Positions 37,008 through 49,715 of a DNA stretch of 64,000 nt are shown here, one piece after another; positions within the stretch are counted from its first letter, which is position 1, and each line of letters opens with the position of its first letter. This DNA comes from Rutidosis leptorrhynchoides (lineage: Eukaryota; Streptophyta; Magnoliopsida; Asterales; Asteraceae), in contig NC_092342.1 of the NCBI RefSeq assembly GCF_046630445.1, forward strand, positions 86,125,001 to 86,189,000. Direction: 5' to 3'. The position numbers and the translations under genes were made by a program. Below the pieces are notes generated by a model, which was given only the letters and a program-made list of their open reading frames with translations, was not told where the DNA came from and did not search any database.

Positions 37008-37691
37008 ATGGATAGACAACCCAATATTTTAAGAGACCTACCCGGAGACATGATTGATGAAATCTTGTCTAGAGTCGGTCAGAATTCCTCGGCACAACTA
37101 TTTAAGGCGAGATCAGTTTGTAAGACATTCGAAGAACGTTCCAAGAATGTCTTGGTTTATAAGAGACTTTCTTTTGAAAGATGGGGGATATCACATTGGG
37201 AAACCCATAAGTTACGATGTGTTTACTTTGACGCATATATTGCGGGGAACCCAAATGCTATTTTACGCAACGGGTTAAGAAATTATTTTGACTCAATATA
37301 TCCGAATATTGGACTTCGTGATTTAGAAAAAGCGGCTAACATGCAACATAAAGAAGCATGTTATGCTTACGGATTAGTAATGTTCGCTTCTCACCAATGT
37401 GAGAACAAGAACATCGGGCTACAACTATTAAACAAAACGTTTCCATAAGTGACGGAGTCGGTAATTGGGGTAAGAAATGAGGTTTTTAGATTATTACGGG
37501 ACTGTTGGACAATACGTAACCCTCGTCCCTTTGACGACGTTACAACACGCTGTCTTATCAACGGCCATAACGGTTATGTTCCACAAGACCAAGGATGGGA
37601 AGTAGTCCTAGTAAAACCAGAATGCATGACTTGTTTCTGGACGTATGAATTACGTGTCTTTATTACCTTTGCTGAACGACTTGTGTACTAG
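37008..37691 (+). pseudogene. F-box/Sel1-like gene carried in a retrotransposon, one internal stop
   Basis: ATG at 37008; the frame runs to a single TAA at 37446-37448, then continues in the same frame to 37691. N-terminal F-box at residues about 9-55 (LPGDMIDEILSRVG, ARSVCKTFEER). Residues about 80-146 hold a Sel1-like helical repeat (GNPNAILRNGLRNYF, EAACYAYGLVMF-like spacing seen as EACYAYGLVMF). After the stop comes a Cys/Trp C-terminus (CMTCFWTYELRVF). This order resembles the plant F-box family of Arabidopsis At2g35280/At1g67623. F-box proteins bring substrates to SCF ubiquitin ligases by binding SKP1/ASK. There is no intron, and LTRs bound it, so it is element cargo. The 146-residue product up to the stop would keep the F-box and the repeat and might still act. 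Confidence 0.8.
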
Positions 37692-37865
37692 CTAGAATTA
37701 TCTTCACAACTATCTTGTATCAAAGTTATTGTGTGCTATATTTCATGCTTTATGTAAAATAAGCGGTATTGTAAGTTTGTAAAATATTGTATAAAAGTTT
37801 GAACGCGAAATATTATTATAATCAGTTTTTCATATAGAATTGTATATTAGCTACTAAGTATGAAC

Positions 37866-37880
37866 TTAACGGGTAGGTAC
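37866..37880 (+). other. Internal copy of the PPT motif upstream of gag
   Basis: TTAACGGGTAGGTAC, identical to the 15 bases just before the 3' LTR (42627-42641). It lies between the F-box gene and gag. It might work as a central PPT or mark an old rearrangement. The next bases, TACCCGAATTTAAACTT, faintly resemble an LTR start. Confidence 0.65.
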
Positions 37881-38018
37881 TACCCGAATTTAAACTTATA
37901 AAACGCTAATATGAAGAAAAAGCTTTTATAAATGAGTTCATATTATGCTACAAAATACTATTAACTACTCTTAATATTCTGTATGATTAACTTGTTCCAT
38001 TTGACTATTTTGAAGGAA

Positions 38019-41000
38019 ATGGCACCGACTACTCGACACACCGTGAATATGAATGAAGAGGAATTCCGTACTTTTCTAGCTTCAAACATAGCCGCAGTAC
38101 AGGCTGCGCTACATACCAACAATAACCTTGGATCTAGCAGTACAGGAAATCGTGTAGGATGCACCTACAAAGAATTCACTGCCTGCAAACCTTTGGAATT
38201 TGATGGAACCGAAGGACCGATCGGATTGAAACGGTGGACCGAGAAGGTCGAATCGGTGTTTGCCATAAGTAAGTGTACTGAATAGGACAAAGTGAAGTAC
38301 GCTACGCATACCTTCACAGGTTCTGCGTTAACATGGTGGAATACCTATCTAGAGCAAGTGGGACAAGACGATGCGTACGCACTACCGTGGTCAGCATTCA
38401 AGCACTTGATGAACGAGAAGTACCGTCCCAGAACCGAGGTCAATAAGCTCAAGACAGAACTTAGAGGGTTACGAACCCAAGGATTTGATATTACCACGTA
38501 CGAAAGACGATTCACAGAATTGTGCCTATTGTGTCCGGGAGCATTCGAAGATGAGGAAGAGAAGATCGACGCGTTTGTGAAAGGATTACCGGAAAGAATC
38601 CAAGAAGATATAAGTTCACACGAGCCCGCCTCCATACAACAGGCATGTAGAATGGCTCACAAACTAGTGAACCAGATTGAAGAAAAAATTAAAGAACAGA
38701 CTACTGAAGAGGCCAATGTGAAGCAAGTCAAAAGAAAGTGGGAGGAAAACGGTGATAAGAATCACCAATACAACAACAACAGCAATTACAACAATAATCG
38801 CAACAATTATCCCAACAACCGCAACATCAATCGCAACTACAACAAATGGCCCAACAACAACAATAACAACAACAACAACAACAACAACAGCAACTACAAC
38901 AATCATCCCAACAGCAATAATAACCGCAACAACAACAACAATCAGAAGCAGCTATGCCAAAGGTGTGAAAAGAATCACTCGGGGTTCTGCACCAAATTTT
39001 GCAACAAGTGTAAAAGAAATGGTCATAGCGCGGCGAAGTGTGAGGTCTACGGACCAGGGGTTAATAGAACGAAAGGAACAAATGGTGTCGGAACAAGTAA
39101 TGGCGGAGCAAGTAGTGTCGGAGCAAGTTATGCCAATGTAGTTTGTTATAAATGTAGAAAACCGGGCCACATTATTAGAAATTGCCCGAACCAGGAGAAC
39201 ACGAATGGACAAGGCCGCGGAAGAGTTTTCAATATTAATGCGGCAGAGGCACAAGAAGACCCGGAGCTTGTTACGGGTACGTTTCTTATTGACAATAAAT
39301 CTACTTACGTTTTATTTGATTCGGGTGCGGATAGAAGCTATATGAGTAGAGATTTTTGTGCTAAATTAAGTTGTCCATTGACGCCTTTGGATAGTAAATT
39401 TTTACTCGAATTAGCAAATGGTAAATTAATTTCAGCAGATAATATATGTCGGAACCGAGAAATTAAACTGGTTAGCGAAACATTTAAGATTGATTTGATA
39501 CCAGTAGAGTTAGAGAGTTTTGATGTGATAATCGGTATGGACTGGTTGAAAGAAGTGAAAGCAGAGATCGTTTGTTACAAAAATGCAATTCGCATTATAC
39601 GAGAAAAAGGAAAACCCTTAATGGTGTACGGAGAAAAGGGCAACACGAAGCTACATCTTATTAGTAATTTGAAGGCACAAAAACTAATAAGAAAAGGTTG
39701 CTATGCTGTTCTAGCACACGTCGAGAAAGTACAAACTGAAGAAAAGAGCATCAATGATGTTCCCATTGCAAAAGAATTTCCCGATGTATTTCCGAAAGAA
39801 TTACCGGGATTAGCCCCACATCGATCCGTTGAATTTCAAATAGATCTTGTACCAGGAGCTGCACCAATAGCTCGTGCTCCTTACAGACTCGCACCCAGCG
39901 AGATGAAAGAACTGCAAAGCCAAATACAAGAACTTTTAGAGCGTGGTTTCATTCGACCAAGCACATCACCGTGGGGAGCTCCTGTTTTGTTTGTCAAGAA
40001 GAAAGATGGTACATTCAGGTTGTGTATCGACTACCGAGAGTTGAACAAACTTACCATCAAGAACCGCTACCCACTACCGAGAATCGACGACTTATTTGAT
40101 CAACTACAAGGCACGTCTGTTTATTCAAAGATTGACTTACGTTCCGGGTATCATCAAATGCGGGTGAAAGAAGATGATATTCCAAAGACTGCTTTCAGAA
40201 CACGTTACGGTCATTACGAGTTTATGGTCATGCCGTTTAGTTTAACTAATGCACCAGCTGTGTTCATGGACCTTATGAACCGAGTGTGTGGACCATACCT
40301 TGACAAGTTTGTCATTGTTTTCGTTGATGACATACTTATTTACTCAAAGAATGACCAAGAACACGGTGAACATTTGAGAAAGGTGTTAGAAGTATTGAGG
40401 AAGGAAGAATTGTACGCTAAGTTTACAAAGTGTGCATTTTGGTTGGAAGAAGTTCAATTCCTCGGTCACATAGTGAACAAAGAAGGTATTAAGGTGGATC
40501 CGGCAAAGATAGAAACTGTTGAAAAGTGGGAAACCCCGAAAACTCCGAAACACATACGCCAGTTTTTAGGACTAGCTGGTTACTACAGAAGGTTCATCCA
40601 AGACTTTTCCAGAATAGCAAAACCCTTGACTGCATTAACGCATAAAGGGAAGAAATTTGAATGGAATGATGAACAAGAGAAAGCGTTTCAGTTATTGAAG
40701 AAAAAGCTAACTACGGCACCTATATTGTCATTGCCTGAAGGGAATGATGATTTTGTGATTTATTGTGATGCATCAAAGCAAGGTCTCGGTTGTGTATTAA
40801 TGCAACGAACGAAGGTGATTGCTTATGCGTCTAGACAATTGAAGATTCACGAACAAAATTATACGACACATGATTTGGAATTAGGCGCGGTTGTTTTTGC
40901 ATTAAAGACTTGGAGGCACTACTTATATGGGGTCAAAAGTATTATATATACCGACCACAAAAGTCTTCAACACATATTTAATCAGAAACAACTGAATATG

Positions 41001-42605
41001 AGGCAGCGTAGGTGGATTGAATTATTGAATGATTACGACTTTGAGATTCGTTACCACCCGGGGAAGGCAAATGTGGTAGCCGATGCCTTGAGCAGGAAGG
41101 ACAGAGAACCCATTCGAGTAAAATCTATGAATATAATGATTCATAATAACCTTACTACTCAAATAAAGGAGGCGCAACAAGGAGTTTTAAAAGAGGGAAA
41201 TTTAAAGGATGAAATACCCAAAGGATCGGAGAAGCATCTTAATATTCGGGAAGACGGAACCCGGTATAGGGCTGAAAGGATTTAGGTACCAAAATTTGGA
41301 GATATGAGAGAAATGGTACTTAGAGAAGCTCATAAAACCAGATACTCAATACATCCTGGAACGGGGAAGATGTACAAGGATCTCAAGAAACATTTTTGGT
41401 GGCCGGGTATGAAAGCCGATGTTGCTAAATACGTAGGAGAATGTTTGACGTGTTCTAAGGTCAAAGCTGAGCATCAGAAACCATCAGGTCTACTTCAACA
41501 ACCCGAAATCCCAGAATGGAAATGGGAAAACATTACCATGGATTTCATCACTAAATTGCCAAGGACTTCAAGTGGTTTTGATACTATTTGGGTAATAGTT
41601 GATCGTCTCACCAAATCAGCACACTTCCTGCCAATAAGAGAAGATGACAAGATGGAGAAGTTAGCACGACTGTATTTGAAGGAAGTCGTCTCCAGACATG
41701 GAATACCAATCTCTATTATCTCTGATAGGGATGGTAGATTTATTTCAAGATTCTGGCAGACATTACAGCAAGCATTAGGAACTCGTCTAGACATGAGTAC
41801 TGCCTATCATCCACAAACTGATGGGCAGAGCGAAAGGACGATACAAACGCTTGAAGACATGCTACGAGCATGTGTTATTGATTTTGGAAACAGTTGGGAT
41901 CGACATCTACCATTAGTAAAATTTTCCTACAACAACAGCTACCATTCAAGCATTGAGATGGCGCCGTTTGAAGCACTTTATGGTAGAAAGTGCGGGTCTC
42001 CGATTTGTTGGAGTGAAGTGGGGGATAGACAGATTACGGGTCCGGAGATTATACAAGAAACTACCGAGAAGATCATCCAAATTCAACAACGGTTGAAAAC
42101 CGCCCAAAGTCGACAAAAGAGCTACGCTGACATTAAAAGAAAAGATATAGAATTTGAAATTGGAGAGATGGTCATGCTTAAAGTTGCACCTTGGAAAGGC
42201 GTTGTTCGATTTGGTAAACGAGGGAAATTAAATCCAAGGTATATTGGACCATTCAAGATTATTGATCGTGTCGGACCAGTAGCTTACCGACTTGAGTTAC
42301 CTCAACAACTCGCGGTTGTACATAACACTTTCCACGTCTCGAATTTGAAGAAATGTTTTGCTAAAGAAGATCTCACTATTCCGTTAGATGAAATCCAAAT
42401 CAACGAAAAACTTCAATTCATCGAAGAACCCGTAGAAATAATGGATCGTGAGGTTAAAAGACTTAAGCAAAACAAGATACCAATTGTTAAGGTTCGATGG
42501 AATGCTCGTAGAGGACCCGAGTTCACCTGGGAGCGTGAAGATCAGATGAAGAAGAAATACCCTCATCTATTTCCAGAAGATTCGTCAACACCTTCAACAG
42601 CTTAA
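38019..42605 (+). pseudogene. Gypsy chromovirus Gag-Pol with two in-frame stops
   Basis: One reading frame of 1529 codons, ATG at 38019 (MAPTTRHTVN). TAG stops at 38283-38285 (codon 89) and 41283-41285 (codon 1089) break it; there is no frameshift. Gag capsid ([10 protein letters not shown] near 106), Asn-rich linker (about 250-310), knuckles near 312-345 and 374-390 ([14 protein letters not shown]). Protease [11 protein letters not shown] near 432. [16 protein letters not shown] near 666 and FVDDILIYS near 768. RNase [16 protein letters not shown] near 912. Integrase HHCC near 1103-1155 and catalytic core ([26 protein letters not shown]). Chromodomain near 1480-1518 ([16 protein letters not shown]). 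Both stops could come from single C/G-to-T/A transitions. As it stands the first stop blocks all but 88 residues. Confidence 0.92.
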
Positions 42606-42626
42606 AAATTTCGGGACGAAATTTAT

Positions 42627-42641
42627 TTAACGGGTAGGTAC
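42627..42641 (+). other. Polypurine tract region of the Gypsy chromovirus
   Basis: TTAACGGGTAGGTAC directly before the 3' LTR, preceded by AATTTCGGGACGAAATTT (42607-42624), a near-palindrome. The same pair of motifs stands before the right LTR of the next element (56731-56765). Confidence 0.75.
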
Positions 42642-45600
42642 TGTAGTGACCCGAACTTTTCCATGTTTATATATATTAATTGAGATTAATATTTACATGA
42701 TTAAATGTTTTCAACATGTTAAGCAATCAAACTTGTTAAGACTTGATTAATTGAAATATGTTTCATATAGACAATTGACCACCCAAGTTGACCGGTGATT
42801 CACGAACGTTAAAACTTGTAAAAACTATACGATGACATATATATGGTTATATATATAGTTAACATGTTTTTATTATAAGTATGTATCTCATTAGGTATTT
42901 TAACAATGAGTTATATACATAAAAATGAGATTATTAATTTAAGAAACTCGAAAACGATATATATAACGATTATCGTTATAACAACGTCTTACTAGGTACA
43001 TATGAATCATATTAAGATATTAATACACTTGGTTAATTATGTTAAATGATAAGTAAATATATTATTAAGTGTATTAACAATGAAATACATATGTAAAAAT
43101 AAGACTACTAACTTAATGATTTCGAAACGAGACATATATGTAACGATTATCGTTGTAACGACATTTAACTGTATATACATCATACTGAGATATATTATAT
43201 ATCATAATATCATGATAATATAACAATTTAACATCTCATTTGTTATAATAAACAATGGGTTAACAACATTCAACAAGATCGTTAACCTAAAGGTTTCAAA
43301 ACAACATTTACATGTAACGACTAACGATGACTTAACGACTCGGTTAAAATGTATATACATGTAGTGTTTTAATATGTATTCATACACTTTTGAAAGACTT
43401 CAAGACACTTATCAAAATACATCTACTTAACAAAAATGCTTACAATTACATCCTCGTTCAGTTTCATCAACAATTCTACTCGTATGCACCCGTATTCGTA
43501 CTCGTACAATACACAGCTTTTAGATGTATGTACTATTGGTATATACACTCCAATGATCAGATCTTAGCAGCCCATGAGAGTCACCTAACACATGTGGGAA
43601 CCATCATTTGGCAACTAGCATGAAATATCTCATAAAATTACAAAAATATGAGTAATCATTCATGACTTATTTACATGAAAACAAAATTACATATCCTTTA
43701 TATCTAATCCATACACCAACGACCAAAAACACCTACAAACACTTTCATTCTTCAATTTTCTTCATCTAATTGATCTCTCTCAAGTTCTATCTTCAAGTTC
43801 TAAGTGTTCTTCATATATTTTACAAGTTCTAGTTACATAAAATCAAGAATACTTTCAAGTTTGCTAGCTCACTTCCAATCTTGTAAGGTGATCATCCAAC
43901 CTCAAGAAATCTTTATTTCTTACAGTAGGTTATCATTCTAATACAAGGTAATAATCATATTCAAACTTTGGTTCAATTTCTATAACTATAACAATCTTAT
44001 TTCAAGTGATGATCTTACTTGAACTTGTTTTCGTGTCATGATTCTGCTTCAAGAACTTCGAGCCATCCAAGGATCCGTTGAAGCTAGATCCATTTTTCTC
44101 TTTTCCAGTAGGTTTATCCAAGGAACTTAAGGTAGTAATGATGTTCATAACATCATTCAATTCATACATATAAAGCTATCTTATTCGAAGGTTTAAACTT
44201 GTAATCACTAGAACATAGTTTAGTTAATTCTAAACTTGTTCGCAAACAAAAGTTAATCCTTCTAACTTGAATTTTAAAATCAACTAAACACATGTTCTAT
44301 ATCTATATGATATGCAAACTTAATGATTTAAAACCTGGAAACACGAAAAACACCGTAAAACCGGATTTACGCCGTCTTAGTAACACCGCGGGCTGTTTTG
44401 GGTTAGTTAATTAAAAACTATGATAAACTTTGATTTAAAAGTTTTTATTCTGAGAAAATGATTTTTATTATGAACATGAAACTATATCCAAAAATTATGG
44501 TTAAACTCAAAGTGGAAGTATGTTTTCTAAAATGGTCATCTAGACGTCGTTCTTTCGACTGAAATGACTACCTTTACAAAAACGACTTGTAACTTATTTT
44601 TCCGACTATAAACCTATACTTTTTCTGTTTAGATTCATAAAATAGAGTTCAATATGAAACCATAGCAATTTGATTCACTCAAAACGGATTTAAAATGAAG
44701 AAGTTATGGGTAAAACAAGATTGGATAATTTTTCTCATTTTAGCTACGTGAAAATTGGTAACAAATCTATTCCAACCATAACTTAATCAACTTGTATTGT
44801 ATATTATGTAATCTTGAGATACCATAGACATGTCTACAATGTTTCGACCTATCATGTCGACACATCTATATATATTTCGGAACAACCATAGACACTCTAT
44901 ATGTGAATGTTGGAGTTAGCTATACAGGGTTGAGGTTGATTCCAAAATATATATAGTTTGAGTTGTGATCAATACTGAGATACGTATACACTGGGTCGTG
45001 TATTGATTCAAGATAATATTTATCAATTTATTTCTGTACATCTAACTGTGGACAACTAGTTGTAGGTTACTAACGAGGACAACTGACTTAATAAACTTAA
45101 AACATCAAAATATATTAAAAGTGTTGTAAATATATTTTGAACATACTTTGATATATATGTATATATTGTTATAGGTTCGTGAATCAACCAGTGGCCAAGT
45201 CTTACTTCCCGACGAAGTAAAAATATGTGAAAGTGAGTTATAGTCCCACTTTTAAAATCTAATATTTTTGGGATGAGAATACATGCAGGTTTTATAAATG
45301 ATTTACAAAATAGACACAAGTACGTGAAACTACATTCTATGGTTGAATTATCGAAATCGAATATGCCCCTTTTATAAAGTCTGGTAATCTAAGAATTAGG
45401 GAACAGACACCCTAATTGACGCGAATCCTAAAGATAGATCTATTGGGCCTAACAAACCCCATCCAAAGTACCGGATGCTTTAGTACTTCGAAATTTATAT
45501 CATATCCGAAGGGTGTCCCGGAATGATGGGGATATTCTTATATATGCATCTTGTTAATGTCGGTTACCAGGTGTTCACCATATGAATGATTTTTATCTCT

Positions 45601-46067
45601 ATGTATGGGATGTATATTGAAATATGAAATCTTGTGGTCTATTATTATGATTTGATATATATAGGTTAAACCTATAACTCACCAACATTTTTTGTTGACG
45701 TTTTAAGCATGTTTATTCTCAGGTGATTATTAAGAGCTTCCGCTGTCGCATACTTAAATAAGGACGAGATTTGGAGTCCATGCTTGTATGATATTGTGTA
45801 AAAACTGCATTCAAGAAACTTATTTTGTTGTAACATATTTGTATTGTAAACCATTATGTAATGGTCATGTGTAAACAGGATATTTTAGATTATCATTATT
45901 TGATAATCTACGTAAAGCTTTTTAAAACCTTTATCTATGAAATAAAGGTTATGGTTTGTTTTAAAAATGAATGCAGTCTTTGAAAAACGTCTCATATAGA
46001 GGTCAAAACCTCGCAACGAAATCAATTAATATGGAACGTTTTTAATCAATAAGAACGGGACATTTCA
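42642..46067 (+). repeat. 3' LTR of the Gypsy chromovirus
   Basis: 3426 bp, copy of 32624-36050. By-eye differences are mostly transitions plus a short indel near 45372. Followed by TGGAT and the resumed MULE reading. Confidence 0.93.
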
Positions 46068-46072
46068 TGGAT

Positions 46073-46640
46073 GAACGTACTTCAGGATTGAAAATTTATT
46101 TCTGTCCGTGCAACATCAATAGCAACAAGTGTTTCAAATGTTTTTCTTGAAGCCTTCCACGGTGTTTGTGCACGCATTTGGACATGAATTTGAAGGGTGA
46201 ATCGTACAAGGTTAAAGTATTCTAGTATCATTACTAGAAGATGGTGAAGGCCAATCGCTTGTCTGATTTTCACGAACATTTAGAGGTATTCCAAAGACGC
46301 GTGACAAAATCTTTCAACACGCTTTTTCATGTGGGGTTTAACCGACGGTTAAGGAATCGGTCTGATCGTTGTTGATATTCATACATGACTAGCAATAGTG
46401 TTGAGTCTAAGAACGCCCACTCGGTACATGCTCATAAACTGTAAATGGTAATGGTATTGGAGTTTTTCGTTCGTCTATTGATCAGTGGTATTTCAAACAT
46501 CAAGTTACCGAAGCAGCTCTTACGTCACTTGTTACACTATATGCAGATAGAAAAATAGCGAAGATGTGCAAATCAAGAACGTGGACCGAATTTCCATGTA
46601 CCTCTACACGTACCAAAGACAATGATGGGAGATGTATTTA
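46073..46640 (+). pseudogene. MULE transposase pseudogene, right fragment
   Basis: Continues the transposase broken at 32623. In successive frames it reads ISVRATSIATSVSNVFLEAF then HGVCARIW (the DRH/FHGxCxRH region of MULE DDE cores), later SVESKNAHSVHAHKL, then FKHQVTEAAL and KIAKMCKSRTWTEF. Several stops and shifts occur (for example near 46187-46220). No SWIM zinc finger is readable after about 46640. Clearly dead before or after the Gypsy insertion. Confidence 0.75.
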
Positions 46641-48031
46641 ACTATAGGGGTGGTTAATAGTTACTTAATGGTTTCTTAAAAAAAATTTCAATATGTTTGA
46701 TGATCTAAGCATAAGTTTTAAATGCGAAAGCATTTGTGTTTGTTAATGCAAAAATGTATGAAATGTAAAGTGCACAAACACGAAGATTTATAGTGATTTG
46801 GGAGTATGTTACTAATCCTCCTTAATTCACTCCTTGAAACATCATGTCGAGAGTTAGCTTCACTAAGCTTTTCTCCAAACTCGATGGAGATATGATTGCA
46901 CTCATTGTTCTTCAATAAGTCACACCAACAATCTTCTAACCCCATCAAAGATCAAATCATACTTATATCCTTCATATCTCCAATGAGATACAGATTGTTC
47001 TTATCACAGTAACAATCAATTTGCTAAGTTCTTTTAAGGAAATTAGTTAGCTAAGTAGGATTGTGTTCTTATTACAAGAACAATGCCATTAACTTGATCA
47101 CTCCCAGTTAGAAGCTCACAATCACTTACAACTAATTAAAAGTGAAAGTTAATGTTACCCTTTTTTTACATCAAAGAGAGTAGCTTACAATCCAAACTCA
47201 CTAATGATAGGAAATTAAGTGATGAGTTTACATATATTCTATCTTGGGTACAAGACAGAATATCCCTCAAGCTAATTACATACGAAAGTGTATTAAATGA
47301 AGTCCTACGTGATTGTTGATGTATATGAATGAAGTTCGTGAGGGATAGAAACAATATTCAAGCTAATATTGTGTTACCTGCAAAAAGGTGTGCAATAGCC
47401 TAGACATATGCTATAGGCTTAAAGTGTTTGTATTATCGGACTTGCGTTATGAAAGTGACTTGTCACAGATACTTTGGGCAAATCTTTCTTTCTTGGAATT
47501 CGATCATGAATACCAATTAAGCTAAGTGCAGATTTAGATCAATTCCAATCTTATGATTCAAACTTTTATTGTGTGCTAGCACTTGAACAAAGCAACGTTT
47601 GCTTTAATCAATTATAAACGTTATCAAGCAACGACTATAAGCATTAAGTATTATCTTCAATCTTAAGCACACATATAATCTTATAATCTTAACTAAATCA
47701 TATGAATAAATGACGATCAGTCATACATTCAGTAAGAGTAAGAGATATTGTGCACACATGTTTATCACTACGACTTACGCAAGTTAAGATTATCTTCGTA
47801 AACCAACATTCCTTTTTTGTTAAGGATTTAAGCTGGCAATCGTGTATTTATCATTTAAGTGTTAAGAAAATAGCATGCATTGATCATTTATTTCAAGAAT
47901 CCAAGTGTGAGATGGGATCGTCATTTGGTAAGCCGCGGAACTAGAAATGATTCTGAATGAGTTGTATGATGCTATCTTTAAGCACAAAAGATGCATGGTT
48001 AACCTCTGGATAGAGTATCGGTCCTCCTCGT
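46641..48031. other. Intergenic or old repeat DNA
   Basis: No gene recognised. 46730-47110 (AAGATTTATAGTGATTTGGGAG and after) reads like the leader or LTR of a decayed Copia element, judged by wording only. 48027-48031 (CTCGT) would be the left target duplication of the next element; its partner lies beyond the window. Confidence 0.45.
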
Positions 48032-49596
48032 TGTGACGACCCGGGAATTTCCGACTAAATTTAAACTTAATCTTTATATGATTTCGATACGATAAGAAAA
48101 GTATGTATTGTTGAGTCTAGAAAATTTTGAAATGATGTTTATATATTCAATTGACCTTCGACTGCTTTCGACGATTCACGAATAATTAATTGTAAATAGA
48201 TATGTGTGTATGTATATATAAATAATAATTCAAAATATAAATTGAGGTATTATATGTTGTTGTTATTAAAAATTAATAAAATAAAAATAGAATATTATAA
48301 TAATTATTACTTAAAATATATTTCTATATATAAATAAAGTATATTAAAAATAAATATTAAATGATTGTAATACTCGTTTGATGTTTCGATTGATATTAAA
48401 CAAATAAAATTCAAACTTATGTAATTTTAAAATAAAAGGTGATCCGAAAATGAGTTATATAAGTTATAGGCTTATTAAAAACTATATTTAGGATCTAATT
48501 ATTTAATTTTAACACTTTTTATATTTTACCCAGAATTGAGAGGGACAGTTGATGTAATTTTTATTTAATAGTTAATGATCTAATTTTATACCATAATGAC
48601 CGAAATAAATAAAGATATTTAAATTAAAAATATGGAATTTTTTCGAGGACTTGTATCTGCCACTGATTTCAAATAAGTACACGATACACAGCCTGTGAAA
48701 TATATGACTGGTTACTGTTATGACACTCAATCACACGTTTCATAAATTTTAATTTCTATTATAATTAATATTATATTATATTATTATTATTATTAATTAT
48801 TAAATTACATATATTTCTGTTTACAATCAACCCGTGAATTGATTAAACGTGTAACTGTAATTGGAATGAAGTGAATTGGAACTGTACTAGATTGCTCTGA
48901 TTGATGAATCCTTATCATAGAATTATTATTAATTATTATTAAATCTATATTATAATATGAGTTATATTTCTATATATACATATTTATGCATATGTGAATC
49001 TTCATTACACCCACAAATAACAACATCCCATTCCATCTATCTTCAACTTTCATCTGCTATCACCACTCAACCAACCTCACGACACCACAAACGGCCACCT
49101 TCAACCTCCGGTATCCACCACTACATTCATCATCGAACAACCTCAAACTACTCATCTCTCTGCTCGATGAGACCATCATTAAATAACCGAAAACACACTA
49201 CTACTCCTACTTCTTAATGATACTCGAACAAGACCCAATAACCCACCACAAACCCATTTTCTTTTGTGATTAAACTGTCACCTTCAAAACCCATTTAAAC
49301 ACGATCAACACTGTACGGTTAAAACCATCCCATCTGTTGCTATATTGTTTGCTACTACGGCTCGTTTTAGTCAAGACCAAGAACACTACTATTTGGTCCC
49401 ATCAATTTTCGATCCACTTTCAGCTGTACCTGCTATTCGAAAACACAAACCCAATAAAAACTCCATTTACAACCTCCCTTTAACACTATAAACCACTGCT
49501 ACTATTCTCGTATATATTTCTATTGTTACAGCCGTTAGACAAGTACCACAACAATCTCAAACCACTACCTTTTGTTTATTTTTTTTCTCGCGTTCC

Positions 49597-49715
49597 AGCT
49601 GTGTTTTCTGTCTCACGCAAGTAAGGATACAATGATGACAAACATATTTTTTTTTATATATAGTGGTCGCTTTAATAGTAATGAATTGCATGTGGGACAT
49701 TCCAGCATCTCAATG
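49597..49715 (+). repeat. Duplicated segment, copy 1 (about 119 bp)
   Basis: AGCTGTGTTTTCTGTC to CATCTCAATG. A second copy is at 50286-50402. The right LTR has one copy only (58332-58449). Confidence 0.85.

Larger units (their letters stand above)
32624..46067 (+). mobile_element. Ty3/Gypsy chromovirus with F-box cargo, inserted in a MULE
   Basis: 13.4-kb element with LTRs 32624-36050 and 42642-46067 (TGTAGTGACCC...GGGACATTTCA) and an exact TGGAT duplication (32619-32623, 46068-46072). PBS at 36053, PPT against the right LTR. Order: LTR, PBS, acidic ORF, F-box/Sel1-like ORF, internal PPT-like motif, gag-pol with C-terminal chromodomain, PPT, LTR. By eye the LTRs differ at about twenty of ~3430 positions (about 0.6%), so the insertion is young. 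Integrase after RNase H plus a chromodomain makes it a chromovirus; long LTRs suggest the Tekay/Del group (inference). Confidence 0.95.

Noticed and set aside
37008..37691. F-box gene as an ordinary host gene
   Set aside because: It lies inside a structure bounded by LTRs, PBS, PPT and a target duplication, so it moves with the element, even if its origin was a host gene.
38664..39141. Val/Ile-rich antisense and Thr/Ile-rich alternate-frame ORFs
   Set aside because: They are shadows of the Asn-rich (CAA/AAC repeat) linker of Gag in other frames.
35038..45319. Identical 87-aa and 60-aa minus-strand ORFs seen twice
   Set aside because: They occur twice only because the two 3.4-kb LTRs are copies of each other; no coding evidence.
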